A stretch of 64,000 nt of DNA, taken from assembly GCF_000293805.1 (NCBI RefSeq), contig NZ_AMBZ01000003.1, positions 124,001-188,000 of the forward strand, in the 5' to 3' direction. A model generated the notes under the pieces. That model was not told the DNA's origin. It did no database searches and saw nothing but the letters and a program-made list of their open reading frames with translations. How positions within the stretch are numbered: the stretch's first letter is position 1; each line of letters starts with the position of its first letter. Source of the DNA: Paenibacillus alvei DSM 29. Its GTDB lineage: Bacteria > Bacillota > Bacilli > Paenibacillales > Paenibacillaceae. Positions 25,644-33,658 of this stretch are shown here, piece by piece. The position numbers and the translations under genes are program-made.

Positions 25644-26678
25644 TCAACCATAATTCCATGAAGGTTGGTACACTGGATAAGGGTATACTCCCATTGATCG
25701 TAAATCCACCCGCTGCGCTAATTCATACCTTTGCCATTGTCCACCTTCATACCAATAAGCACCTTGTATTGAACGGTTCCCTCCCAACCACCATAATTCC
25801 ATACTGTTAGGAATTCTCGATACAGCTGTAATACTTCCGTTAATTGCGGAACTGCCCATTGGGGCTAGTTCATATCTTTGCCATTGTGATCCTTCATACC
25901 AAAATGCACCTTGAACGGAGCCGTTTAGTCCTAACCACCATACTTCCATACTGGTTGGAATCCTCGATACGGATGTGATACTTCCAAATGGAGAAGCGCT
26001 GCCTGCTGGGGCTAGTTCATATCTTTGCCATTGTGATCCTTCATACCAAAATGCACCTCGCACGGAGCCGTTTGGCCCAATCCACCATACTTCCATACTA
26101 TTAGGAATTCTCGATACCGCCGTGATACTCCCAACAGTGGAAGCGCTGCCTGCCGGAGCTAATTCATACCTTTGCCACTGCGATCCTTCATACCAAAACG
26201 CGCTCTGCACAGAACCGTTTGGCCCAATCCACCATACTTCCATACTATTAGGAATTCTCGATACCGCCGTGATACTCCCAACAGTGGAAGCGCTGCCTGC
26301 CGGAGCTAATTCATACCTTTGCCACTGCGATCCTTCATACCAAAATGCGCCTTGCACAGAACCGTTTGCCCCAATCCACCATACTTCCATACTGTTTGGG
26401 ATCCTCGATAAAGCGATAATACTCCCGTTCCGAGCGGCACTGCCTGCCGGAGCTAACTCATATCGTTGCCACTGGCTTCCTTCATACCAAAAAGCACCTT
26501 GTATGGAGCCGTTTCTGCCAATCCACCACACTTCCATGCTGTTCGGGATCCTCGATACTGCTGTGATGCTTCTATTATTAGAGATGTTGTCAATTGTCAA
26601 TAAGTCACGAAATTGACCTTGTGGAGCCACTTCGTCATATGGATTAATTTGAAATGGTGGTGGAGCTAATTGTCTCAC
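25644..26678 (-). CDS. Tandem-repeat beta-propeller lectin-like protein, last blade frameshifted
   Basis: 344 residues. After a 36-residue head, six consecutive 49-residue repeats follow (the last cut at residue 40), each of the form SITAVSRIPNSMEVWWIG, then PNGSVQGAFWYEG and SQWQRYELAPAGSA. This pattern resembles PLL/tectonin-type propeller lectins, usually seven-bladed, which bind fucosylated or O-methylated sugars. The C-terminus leaves the repeat after YELA: one missing C shifts the frame, and the alternative frame still encodes a seventh blade start (GSIPLSSVPTFMELW). The start is a GTG with GGAGGG upstream. There is no signal peptide. A host-glycan or self-recognition role is inference. 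Confidence 0.75.
   Translation of the reverse strand: MRQLAPPPFQINPYDEVAPQGQFRDLLTIDNISNNRSITAVSRIPNSMEVWWIGRNGSIQGAFWYEGSQWQRYELAPAGSAARNGSIIALSRIPNSMEVWWIGANGSVQGAFWYEGSQWQRYELAPAGSASTVGSITAVSRIPNSMEVWWIGPNGSVQSAFWYEGSQWQRYELAPAGSASTVGSITAVSRIPNSMEVWWIGPNGSVRGAFWYEGSQWQRYELAPAGSASPFGSITSVSRIPTSMEVWWLGLNGSVQGAFWYEGSQWQRYELAPMGSSAINGSITAVSRIPNSMELWWLGGNRSIQGAYWYEGGQWQRYELAQRVDLRSMGVYPYPVYQPSWNYG
25716..26570 (-). repeat. Tandem 147-bp repeats encoding propeller blades
   Basis: Five full 147-bp units and a sixth partial unit, in frame with the 49-residue blades. Units three and four are almost identical at DNA level across the sequence around 26100-26370, which points to recent unit duplication or gene conversion. 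Confidence 0.9.
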
Positions 26679-26948
26679 TGTTTAATCCCTCCAATTTTCA
26701 GAACATTATATTATAGCGTATAACTTACTGCATACTATGTAGGTGAATATCACGAGGTATTATGTCCAACAAAAAGGATAAACCATTTTGTTTAAGGTTG
26801 CATCACACTCCTATGCCGCGTCTATAATACGAATCAAAATGGCTTTTTACCCAATAGTACATCTACATCCCTGCTTCAGTATTCTTTAAATCCGGCATCC
26901 GTAACATCGTCTGTTTTGATCGATATTATGGTATAGGAGGGGATGCGA

Positions 26949-27974
26949 TTGAACGATCCATTTTTTAATACAGCAACGATCCATACGATTCGCAACGGTG
27001 TCGAAGTGCACGAGTTGTGGCTGCTTATCAACGCGCGATACGATGAGACCGCCAAGCGATTTAAGCGGATCAATATCGACAATTTCAGCTTTGGTTGGCA
27101 AATGCAGGCTTGCGGCACGTACCCGGGTGAAGAGAACATCGGAGATTTGGATAATCAGGGAATGAATTTATGGAAGGCTAACGGGAAAAAGGCATACAGT
27201 GTAGGGGATCCGGCGCGTGACCAAACCGGAGAAGATATCGGAGCGTTACAGCCGGATGGAAGCTGGCGTGAGTTCGGAATTATGCTAGGGTGGAACAATC
27301 TTTTTATGTGTGACTCTTATGGAGGAGTAACGATCGGAGGATCGGGCATTGAAATTGACGGTTCAGGCATATCTCCGCTCAGCAGGCTTTCACTAGGCAA
27401 ATTCAGCGGTGGAAGCAACGTCCCGCAACGTCCCGTTCAGGACTATGTGTTTGCTTACAACGGAACCTGCTGGAATGTTCAACATGGATTGTGGAACAAA
27501 GATATCGGGGAACAGAGCGCTTTTTTCTATGGATTGGCAGCACCAATCAACTACAATGATAAGGCTGATGGCTCGTTCAACTCGAATTCCAACAAGGCGG
27601 ACATGGACAAAGCAGAAGTGGTCGTTATGAAATTGCCTGGAGGGAGATCTGCCCAGATCGAAAATTGGGAGTATCTTGTACAAATAACGAGCAGCGGGAA
27701 CGCGAAAGTCCACGGATATGATGTCCCGCTCACTCAAGCCATTACCGTCAATTTAAATCAAGATCATGCGGCTGACGTATTCTATCCGAATTCAACCTGG
27801 AACAAGAAGAATGCGCATATCTTAGGCATTAAGGGAGTAAAGGCTGATGGAACGATAAAATCGGTTCAAAGCTATGATGCTTCCTACTATGATTATGGCA
27901 TATATCTAAGTATGCCTGCTGGATATGCCCAAGCGGAGGTTCTATTGTCAAGAATTGGAGTGTCGTCGGAATGA
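26949..27974 (+). CDS. Unrecognised 341-aa protein
   Basis: It starts at TTG 26949, eight bases after GGAGG; an ATG at 26943 is too close to that site. No domain is recognised. The sequence is rich in aromatic residues, Gly, Asn and Asp, with no signal peptide or membrane helix (NGVEVHELWLLINARYDET, GIMLGWNNLFMCDSYGG, VVVMKLPGGRSAQIENWEY). It looks like a beta-rich soluble protein. It is divergent from the lectin gene across 270 bases, so the two may share a surface, toxin or spore-associated role. That is inference. Confidence 0.75.
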   Translation: MNDPFFNTATIHTIRNGVEVHELWLLINARYDETAKRFKRINIDNFSFGWQMQACGTYPGEENIGDLDNQGMNLWKANGKKAYSVGDPARDQTGEDIGALQPDGSWREFGIMLGWNNLFMCDSYGGVTIGGSGIEIDGSGISPLSRLSLGKFSGGSNVPQRPVQDYVFAYNGTCWNVQHGLWNKDIGEQSAFFYGLAAPINYNDKADGSFNSNSNKADMDKAEVVVMKLPGGRSAQIENWEYLVQITSSGNAKVHGYDVPLTQAITVNLNQDHAADVFYPNSTWNKKNAHILGIKGVKADGTIKSVQSYDASYYDYGIYLSMPAGYAQAEVLLSRIGVSSE

Positions 27975-27984
27975 TTATACAAAA

Positions 27985-28022
27985 GAGCCGCTTGGCTTAA
28001 TGGCCAGCGGCTCGTCATTTTC
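27985..28022 (+). terminator. Terminator after the 341-aa gene
   Basis: GAGCCGCTTGGC (27985..27996) pairs with GCCAGCGGCTC (28003..28013) with one bulge, followed by GTCATTTTCT. Confidence 0.65.
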
Positions 28023-28038
28023 TATGAATGAATGATGC

Positions 28039-28275
28039 TTAGTTTTTAAAAACCCATTTATATTCTGCAGGAATCCATTCAATTTTCTTGTCTTTGTTCA
28101 ATTTCCCGAATTCCATAGCAACTGTTTTGGTGACTGCTTTGTTGCCGTGATCAATGGCGTAAGTGTAGCGATTACCAAATTTCTCTTCAATGCTTTGAAC
28201 AGCATCAGCCAAATTAACGACGATGTCTCTTTTAATTTTGTTGTACAACCACAGTGCAACGTGTTGTTCGTTCAT
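28039..28275 (-). CDS. Small hypothetical protein, 78 aa
   Basis: Lys- and Asp/Glu-rich small protein (VALWLYNKIKRDIVVNLADAV... KKIEWIPAEYKWVFKN) with an apparent alpha-beta pattern. ATG 28275 has GGGAG nine bases upstream; the in-frame GTG at 28281 is too close to it. It resembles short conserved Bacillales proteins of unknown function, but no name is certain. Confidence 0.65.
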   Translation of the reverse strand: MNEQHVALWLYNKIKRDIVVNLADAVQSIEEKFGNRYTYAIDHGNKAVTKTVAMEFGKLNKDKKIEWIPAEYKWVFKN

Positions 28276-28633
28276 CTTCACTTGCTCCCTTCATAAATTG
28301 CGTATTCACGGCTGTCAGTTTCCGGTATTTTCGTCCTCTGGCTGCTCCCGTATTTATATATTACTACAAGAAAGTACCCGATCCTGCCATGTAAATGTGA
28401 AAATCTTTTGTCATTTAACGCTTATTCGCTTAAGTGCGTAGTTGCTTTACAGCAATAAAATATAATATGTATGACGGTGAGAATCCATTACCATTACTAT
28501 ATCTTATTCGTTAGGTATTGATTTGATTGTGGATTGTCCCGGTTGTATACAATTAATTAACTTGAATGATCTTCAATTTTGGCTATGATAAAGGAGTATG
28601 GGATAGGAATTGATCTAAATTTCATAAAAAGTG

Positions 28634-28662
28634 TTGACATGATTGATTATCGAGTGTATAAT
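28634..28662 (+). promoter_or_regulatory. Perfect consensus sigma-A promoter
   Basis: TTGACA (28634..28639), a 17-base spacer, TATAAT (28657..28662). It lies about 320 bases upstream of the next plus-strand gene, implying a long leader or a separate small RNA. Confidence 0.8.
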
Positions 28663-28926
28663 AATTATTTAATAGCGCAAGATAATCCCTCATCCGTCAT
28701 TTCACCGTCCAATTACCAATCCGTGTCTTCCCGTGAATTCGTTACTCACAGTCGGCTTTTTCCCTATTGGTTGTAATTTTGATGTTGTTTTTACTGTTGC
28801 CTTTGATAGTATTGCTGATCATTTCGCATGCTTATTTGATGTAAGGTAATCTATCACAATTGTTGGAATGATGTTTGAACATGTTGTAATGCGTTTAAAT
28901 AAATGAAAGAAAGAAATTTTAAGAAG

Positions 28927-28961
28927 CCTGACTCATCGAAAATAGAGCTAGGAGGTTTTTT
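28927..28961 (+). terminator. Possible attenuator or small-RNA terminator
   Basis: CCT-ga-CTC (28927..28934) can pair with GAG-ct-AGG (28945..28952), followed by AGGTTTTTTC. It ends just before the ribosome binding site of the gene at 28986. Confidence 0.45.
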
Positions 28962-28985
28962 CTTAAGAAGTTGGAGGTATGACAA

Positions 28986-29393
28986 ATGAATACAATACTA
29001 GTGAACAATTGGTTGAACCACTTGAGTGACTACCGTGCAAGCCGTGCGTTGAATGAGCGTCGATTGTCTTATCGGATGTCTTATGTTCAAGACATGAAGA
29101 TGAACATGGCGGGTGTACGCCGTGAACAAGATAAATTGCGTCATGCGATTACACGTGCGAAGGAACAAGAAATGATTTTCCATGCTGCTTGCTCGAAGCT
29201 GGATGCTGTGCATCGCGATGCTTTGAACACACGCTATATGAACAATCAACGTGGTATTGAGCCTGGTATCATCTCGGAAGCAATTGATGCTCTTACTGCA
29301 GCCTTGCAGGTAATGGAGAAATGCGGCGCGATTCAATATCGTGTAGTTGAAGGTTATGTCATTATGAACTTTGTACAACAGCGCACAGCGTAA
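28986..29393 (+). CDS. Hypothetical protein, 135 aa
   Basis: A basic, mainly helical protein with likely coiled-coil character in residues 15-60 (ALNERRLSYRMSYVQDMKM, RREQDKLRHAITRAKEQEM). No family is recognised and there is no membrane helix. GGAGG lies upstream of the ATG. A strong promoter 320 bases upstream suggests good expression. It is flanked by its own terminator. Confidence 0.75.
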   Translation: MNTILVNNWLNHLSDYRASRALNERRLSYRMSYVQDMKMNMAGVRREQDKLRHAITRAKEQEMIFHAACSKLDAVHRDALNTRYMNNQRGIEPGIISEAIDALTAALQVMEKCGAIQYRVVEGYVIMNFVQQRTA

Positions 29394-29517
29394 TGTTGGG
29401 TTGTGTACGATGCGAAGAAGGATTGAATGATCGACTGTCATCTCACGGACAGTTTTCGTCCATCTAGCATTTCATTTTAAACGATTGGGTGAGCATATGA
29501 TTTCGGAACGTTAACAG

Positions 29518-29550
29518 CCTCTTAAGAATCGAAACTTAAGAGGTTTATTT
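29518..29550 (+). terminator. Terminator after the 135-aa gene
   Basis: CCTCTTAAG (29518..29526) pairs with CTTAAGAGG (29535..29543), followed by TTTATTTTA. The remainder of the 317-base gap up to 29710 shows no gene. Confidence 0.85.
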
Positions 29551-29710
29551 TATTCCTCCTCACTTTATCCAATTAACTTATTAAAGTATACGCGGCAATT
29601 CTCCACTGAAAACTTCCCTACATTTATTATTAACAAAGTTCAGCTTATAAAAAATCAGCGCCCATCATCTCCCTGCTTCCGTTAGAAAGATGAAATGAGC
29701 GCTTCCTATG

Positions 29711-30521
29711 TCAGAACATGGTCTGATAGTGTACGATTGCATCGCAGATCCGGGAAGCGATCAATGTCTGTGTACGTGTTTCCGTTAGCATGCGGCGATC
29801 TCGATCATTGCTAATAAATCCTGCTTCCACAATGACGGCTGGCTGCTCGACTCGTTTGAGCAAGTAGTAGGTCGGGCCAAGCTCGGGGTGCTTATTCGAT
29901 CGAAAGACTGGATTAAGCGATTGCTGTATGAACCAAGCAAGCATCCGGCTTCTTCCTTCGTTCTGATGCAGCACAATCGGACCGCGATTAGCTTTGTTTT
30001 TACTCCAATTAACATGAATGCTGATGAACATTGAAACCGACAACTCTTGGCTAAGCTGTCGTCGCTGAGCAAGATCTTTACGATGCCTGGATCGGGTCGC
30101 GGACCAACGATTATCATCACTCAGTGCGTAATCTCCTGTTCGGTTGACAATAACCGGAATCCCCTTTGATTTCAGCATGAGGTACAGTTTTTTGAGCGAT
30201 AGCTAGGTTGATGTCCTTCTCCAATATATCGCCATGACTTGTTCCGCCATCAATTCCTCCGTGACCTGCATCAATTAAGACAAGCTTAGTAAAGGGTAGG
30301 CTTGGAACGGAATCCATAGGCAATGAATTGGAGGAAATAGAAATGAGATAGGGTTCCGGAATTACATTCAAGACCGATTCATGAGATGAGGCTTGTCCAC
30401 AGGCAGCTGCAGCATCCTCGGCTTGCACATTCCCTAGGTAAACGGTACACCCGATGAAAATGGCTGTAATGCCAGCGACCATTCGGCGCAATCTGGTTGC
30501 ACTTGAAGGTTGTTGTAGCAT
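29711..30521 (-). pseudogene. cwlD: CwlD-type N-acetylmuramoyl-L-alanine amidase, frameshifted
   Basis: An Amidase_3 enzyme of about 265 residues if the frame is restored. The N-terminus has a membrane/signal segment (MVAGITAIFIGCTVYLG). Zinc ligands are visible in VLIDAGHGGIDGG, the Glu of ILEKDINLAIA and the His of SIHVN; the catalytic Glu is in VIVEAGFISN. The frame breaks in an A6 run (minus strand, near 30188..30193): with five A the reading is AQKLYLMLKSKG and continues to 29711, but as written the first part runs on out of frame. CwlD helps form muramic-delta-lactam in spore cortex, needed for germination. A real break would impair germination, so an error is quite possible. Confidence 0.85.
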
Positions 30522-30707
30522 GAATCAAGCCCTTCTTTCTGTCAATTGGTCAACGTAATACATTCCATCTTTATCGTGCACCGCAATGGTCAACCTCATT
30601 CCTGGCAATTCATTAGAATCATGGGTTGGTGCGGCTTATATGTGGGTATCCTAGGAATAACGGGGCGAAGCAGCCTAGATACAACGACGAGAGGAATGTG
30701 AACCGTT

Positions 30708-31016
30708 ATGGCAGCTAAGGGAGAAGATTTGATTAAATACATCACGCAGCGCGTTGTTACATATATGGATACACCAGTCGAAGCGCGTCGAGAGCGTCAA
30801 TTGGAGCGAAAAAATCGCGTGAAAGAACCGTGGCAAACAAAATGGTTCGGAATGGTGCCGTTCGGGGTTAAAATGTGGGCCGGTAAATGGGGAAATGCAA
30901 GTAAACCTTTGCTCAAAAAAGCAGGTGAGTTAAAATTGCTCCGTTTGCTGCGCAAGCATGTTAAATCATCTTCAAGCTCTCCTTCATCCGGCTCCAGTAC
31001 TCCTTCTCAGCCTTAA
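30708..31016 (+). CDS. YqzE-like protein
   Basis: 102 residues. The first 65 match the small YqzE family by eye (LIKYITQRVVTYMDTP, then basic ERQLERKNR and WFGMVPFGVKMW). The C-terminal about 20 residues are a Ser/Pro-rich tail (KSSSSSPSSGSSTPSQP) not seen in the shorter B. subtilis protein. The function of YqzE is unknown. The ATG lies after GAGGAATG, a modest binding site. A perfect terminator follows. Confidence 0.8.
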   Translation: MAAKGEDLIKYITQRVVTYMDTPVEARRERQLERKNRVKEPWQTKWFGMVPFGVKMWAGKWGNASKPLLKKAGELKLLRLLRKHVKSSSSSPSSGSSTPSQP

Positions 31017-31023
31017 CAAGCAA

Positions 31024-31056
31024 TTAGGCACGTCTTTGGAAGACGTGCCTAATTTG
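31024..31056. terminator. Perfect 13-bp terminator hairpin
   Basis: TTAGGCACGTCTT (31024..31036) pairs with AAGACGTGCCTAA (31040..31052) around a three-base loop. It sits between convergent genes and probably serves both. Confidence 0.8.
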
Positions 31057-31088
31057 CTGCTCAAGAATGAGCGTATCCTGTTTCTTCT

Positions 31089-32315
31089 TTAAGATTGCGG
31101 AATAAATGAACCAGCCTGCAATGCAGCTGAAGAAGGGAGCCAGCGCATTGATTTCATGTCCTGAGAGCCAACGATTACATATACATTGTCTGGGCGGGGG
31201 TGATTGCTGCTTGATGAGTTCGGACTATCGTCCTGTGCAACTGCCGGAAGCCATTTTTGAATCCCGATATAGGAAAAGGGCAGGTTTACAAGACCGCTGT
31301 TCATCCGCTGTACGTAAACCCAGTTCTGCTCCTCATAATTTAGGGGGAGATCTGTCTGAACCGGTGCAGATTTTATGATCCATTTCAGATTCTCATACGG
31401 ATTGAATGGTGCGATATAATTGCTCGAAGAAGCTGTTTCGCGATAGGTTTGCGATGAGGAGCTGTTCGATGAAAGAAGCCTAAACGAATAAAGTTCATCG
31501 CCGCTTCCCAAACGATCTGACTTATTAACAGGTGCTTGGCTTTGTAATGAAGAGATGTTGTTGATATCCTTCACTGAGGGGGCCGGTGCGTAGTTTTTGG
31601 GAAGAGGCAGCCACTCCCCGCTTTGTGCATCAAGCCAATCCACTGAATGATTGTCCCATTCTACCCTCCATACCGTAAGCAGGGGCGCTAACTGATACGG
31701 ATAAATGCTAGTCACACGAGGGCTTTTCGTAAGCCCTTTCTTATTCGTATTCAACTGCTGTTTAGAGCTTAGTGCCTGCTTTAAGGTTGACTCATCGAAG
31801 GGCTGCTGCTCCCCGAGCCCGTATTCAGCCAGATGAATCCGTCCTTCTTCATCGGATTGTAAAATCATATAGCCGATCTGCTTCTGCTTGTCCATGACTC
31901 GAATAAACCATCCATGCATGCCAGGGCCAAGAGGGAAGCGTTCCGTTTCTGCATGTGCCCATTGCTGGAAGGGGGCTTCCTTTGCAAGCTGGTTCAGATA
32001 GTAACAAACAGAATCATCGATCTGCTTACTCTGGTTCTCGGTCGGTAGGGCAGTAAATGACACCGTTTGTAGGGAAATGTTCATTTTTGCTGCAGGTGAG
32101 AGCAACTGAGCTTCTACTATTTCTGTGGAGGCATTTTTATATAAATGCGGAGCGTGAGCTTCACTCACGATGGTCTCTGTAGCACTGCCTAGAAGCGGCT
32201 TCGTAGAACTGGATGCAAGCAAGATGCCGATGGTAACACTACCGGCTACAATAGAAGTCAGTGCAGCGGAAGCGGCGATATAAGCCATTTTCGTCCACCA
32301 AGGTTCATTATTCAT
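31089..32315 (-). CDS. Membrane-anchored hypothetical protein, 408 aa
   Basis: It starts at ATG 32315 with GAGGTGA five bases upstream; an in-frame ATG at 32438 lacks a binding site. One N-terminal membrane helix (MAYIAASAALTSIVAGSVTI) leads to a long extracytoplasmic part with Ser/Gln-rich linkers and no recognised domain. Two segments (about 90-190 and 290-400) look globular, and the C-terminal half contains VYVQRMNSGLVNLPF and DNVYVIVGSQDMKSMRWLP. It is the gene after yqhG and may share its transcript. Confidence 0.7.
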   Translation of the reverse strand: MNNEPWWTKMAYIAASAALTSIVAGSVTIGILLASSSTKPLLGSATETIVSEAHAPHLYKNASTEIVEAQLLSPAAKMNISLQTVSFTALPTENQSKQIDDSVCYYLNQLAKEAPFQQWAHAETERFPLGPGMHGWFIRVMDKQKQIGYMILQSDEEGRIHLAEYGLGEQQPFDESTLKQALSSKQQLNTNKKGLTKSPRVTSIYPYQLAPLLTVWRVEWDNHSVDWLDAQSGEWLPLPKNYAPAPSVKDINNISSLQSQAPVNKSDRLGSGDELYSFRLLSSNSSSSQTYRETASSSNYIAPFNPYENLKWIIKSAPVQTDLPLNYEEQNWVYVQRMNSGLVNLPFSYIGIQKWLPAVAQDDSPNSSSSNHPRPDNVYVIVGSQDMKSMRWLPSSAALQAGSFIPQS

Positions 32316-32495
32316 CTGATTCACCTCTAATTTCCGTTGTTTCACGCTGTCTGTATCGCTTGCTGTTGGTTGATATCCTTTATTGTAAGGGACAAGCTTT
32401 AAAAATGGTGTCGTTCCATTGTTTAGGAGCTTGTCCATCGTTCGTTCTATTTTTGCCGTAATGTGGCGGTTCCTTGTCGTTCATGATTGAATGGC

Positions 32496-33635
32496 TTATG
32501 CCATTGTCGAAGGAAGATGAATCAAGCCTGCATTTAGCAAATGTACGGCAATTCGTGGTTCGAACTGCCAGCGTATCTCTTGACATCTCATGTCATACTG
32601 CTGCTTGATTACCTCTTGCTTCGAGCGCTGGCTGCTATCTTCAGATTCTGGGTTTGAAGCAGCCTGTATCGTTTCTTGCCGCTTTTTATTTGCAGATGTG
32701 CCGGAATCTATTTCGGATTGAGCGCCGGATTGCTGAAGCTGTGGCTCATAGTAGGATTGCAATCGCACCAGTTCCTCATTCAAGCGTTCGGCTGCTTCCA
32801 CCGCCCATGTATGGTCATAGGTCGAAATGAGTTTGATGAGCTGCTGTTCAACAGCCTCACGAGCTTGCTCAATCGATAAAGACCATGGTGCGACATGCAC
32901 GTTAGACGGAAGCTTAGGAGACAAGGATATGGAGAGTAACTGCTCCATGAAATCGCTACGAATGCGGCCAGATACTAGTGAAATGCCGTAAGAGTGAATC
33001 TCTTCTCGCTTCAAATCACAGGCGAATTCCACATTAAGGTTCATCAGAAGCCACGGTTCATAAGCGGTTGAACGTTTAGTGCCCCGTGGTGAGCGAACAG
33101 CGGTTTGATTGCCTGCATGATCTGCGAATAAGCTAATGAAGCGACCCTCTTCATGAGCTGCTTGCATAATGCTAGACAAACGCCGACTGCCAAAGGTGAC
33201 ATCTTCGCGCGGAATTCGTCCAATTCCTCCCCCACCGCCTGTGAAGGCAGGGGCTACGCCGAAGTAGCGGCCCAGAATAGAATCGCCGGCATTTGGATTG
33301 GCATCTGACCCCATCTGTGGAGCATTTACTGTTGCCGCTGGCGGGGCAGGTGCAACTCCTGCGGCGGGTACAACTCCTGCTGGCGGTGGCGCATATGGGC
33401 CGCGAGGCGGATCAGGAGGCATTGCAGATGGATCGAATACGAAGGTGAAGCGCATCGTGTCGGGTTCCGCCCCAGTACGATCAACGAAGCCCCAATAATA
33501 GGGGCGATTCGTCAGCTTGCGATCTGCTCGCTCTGAGAGCTTTACCGTTACACTTGCAGGAGAGAGCTCCATGATGTGGCATTCTGTTGCCTCCAAATAA
33601 TCGAGCACATATTTGCGAATTTGCTCCGTATTCAT
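32496..33635 (-). CDS. yqhG: YqhG-family protein
   Basis: 379 residues. The N-terminal (MNTEQIRKYVLDYLEATECH, NRPYYWGFVDRTGAEPD) and middle parts match YqhG of Bacillus, whose role is unknown but whose gene lies next to the helicase gene yqhH, as here. An unusual Pro/Ala/Gly-rich insert (about residues 75-125, PPDPPRGPYAPPPAGVVP and on) follows the first block. A Ser/Glu/Gln-rich linker precedes the C-terminal segment (MRCQEIRWQFEPRIAVHLLNAGLIHLP). AAGGAGG precedes the ATG. Confidence 0.85.
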   Translation of the reverse strand: MNTEQIRKYVLDYLEATECHIMELSPASVTVKLSERADRKLTNRPYYWGFVDRTGAEPDTMRFTFVFDPSAMPPDPPRGPYAPPPAGVVPAAGVAPAPPAATVNAPQMGSDANPNAGDSILGRYFGVAPAFTGGGGGIGRIPREDVTFGSRRLSSIMQAAHEEGRFISLFADHAGNQTAVRSPRGTKRSTAYEPWLLMNLNVEFACDLKREEIHSYGISLVSGRIRSDFMEQLLSISLSPKLPSNVHVAPWSLSIEQAREAVEQQLIKLISTYDHTWAVEAAERLNEELVRLQSYYEPQLQQSGAQSEIDSGTSANKKRQETIQAASNPESEDSSQRSKQEVIKQQYDMRCQEIRWQFEPRIAVHLLNAGLIHLPSTMA

Positions 33636-33658
33636 TTTGCAGCCTCCTTTCCTTGTCG

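Larger units (their letters stand above)
28282..28985. other. 700-base intergenic region
   Basis: An AT-rich stretch between a minus-strand and a plus-strand gene. It holds a consensus promoter at 28634..28662 and a hairpin with T-run at 28927..28961. A 65-codon frame at 28579..28776 spans that promoter and has no good binding site, so it is not annotated. The rest shows nothing recognisable. Confidence 0.6.

Noticed and set aside
25716-26570. Regular repeats considered as a CRISPR array
   Set aside because: The units are 147 bp, in frame, contiguous and protein-coding; there is no short repeat/variable spacer pattern.
25975-26616. 213-codon plus-strand frame with regular repeats
   Set aside because: It is the antisense of the lectin repeat array; its repetitiveness comes from the 147-bp units, and it lacks a binding site.
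28579-28776. 65-codon plus-strand frame
   Set aside because: It spans a perfect sigma-A promoter, has no binding site and no protein-like composition.
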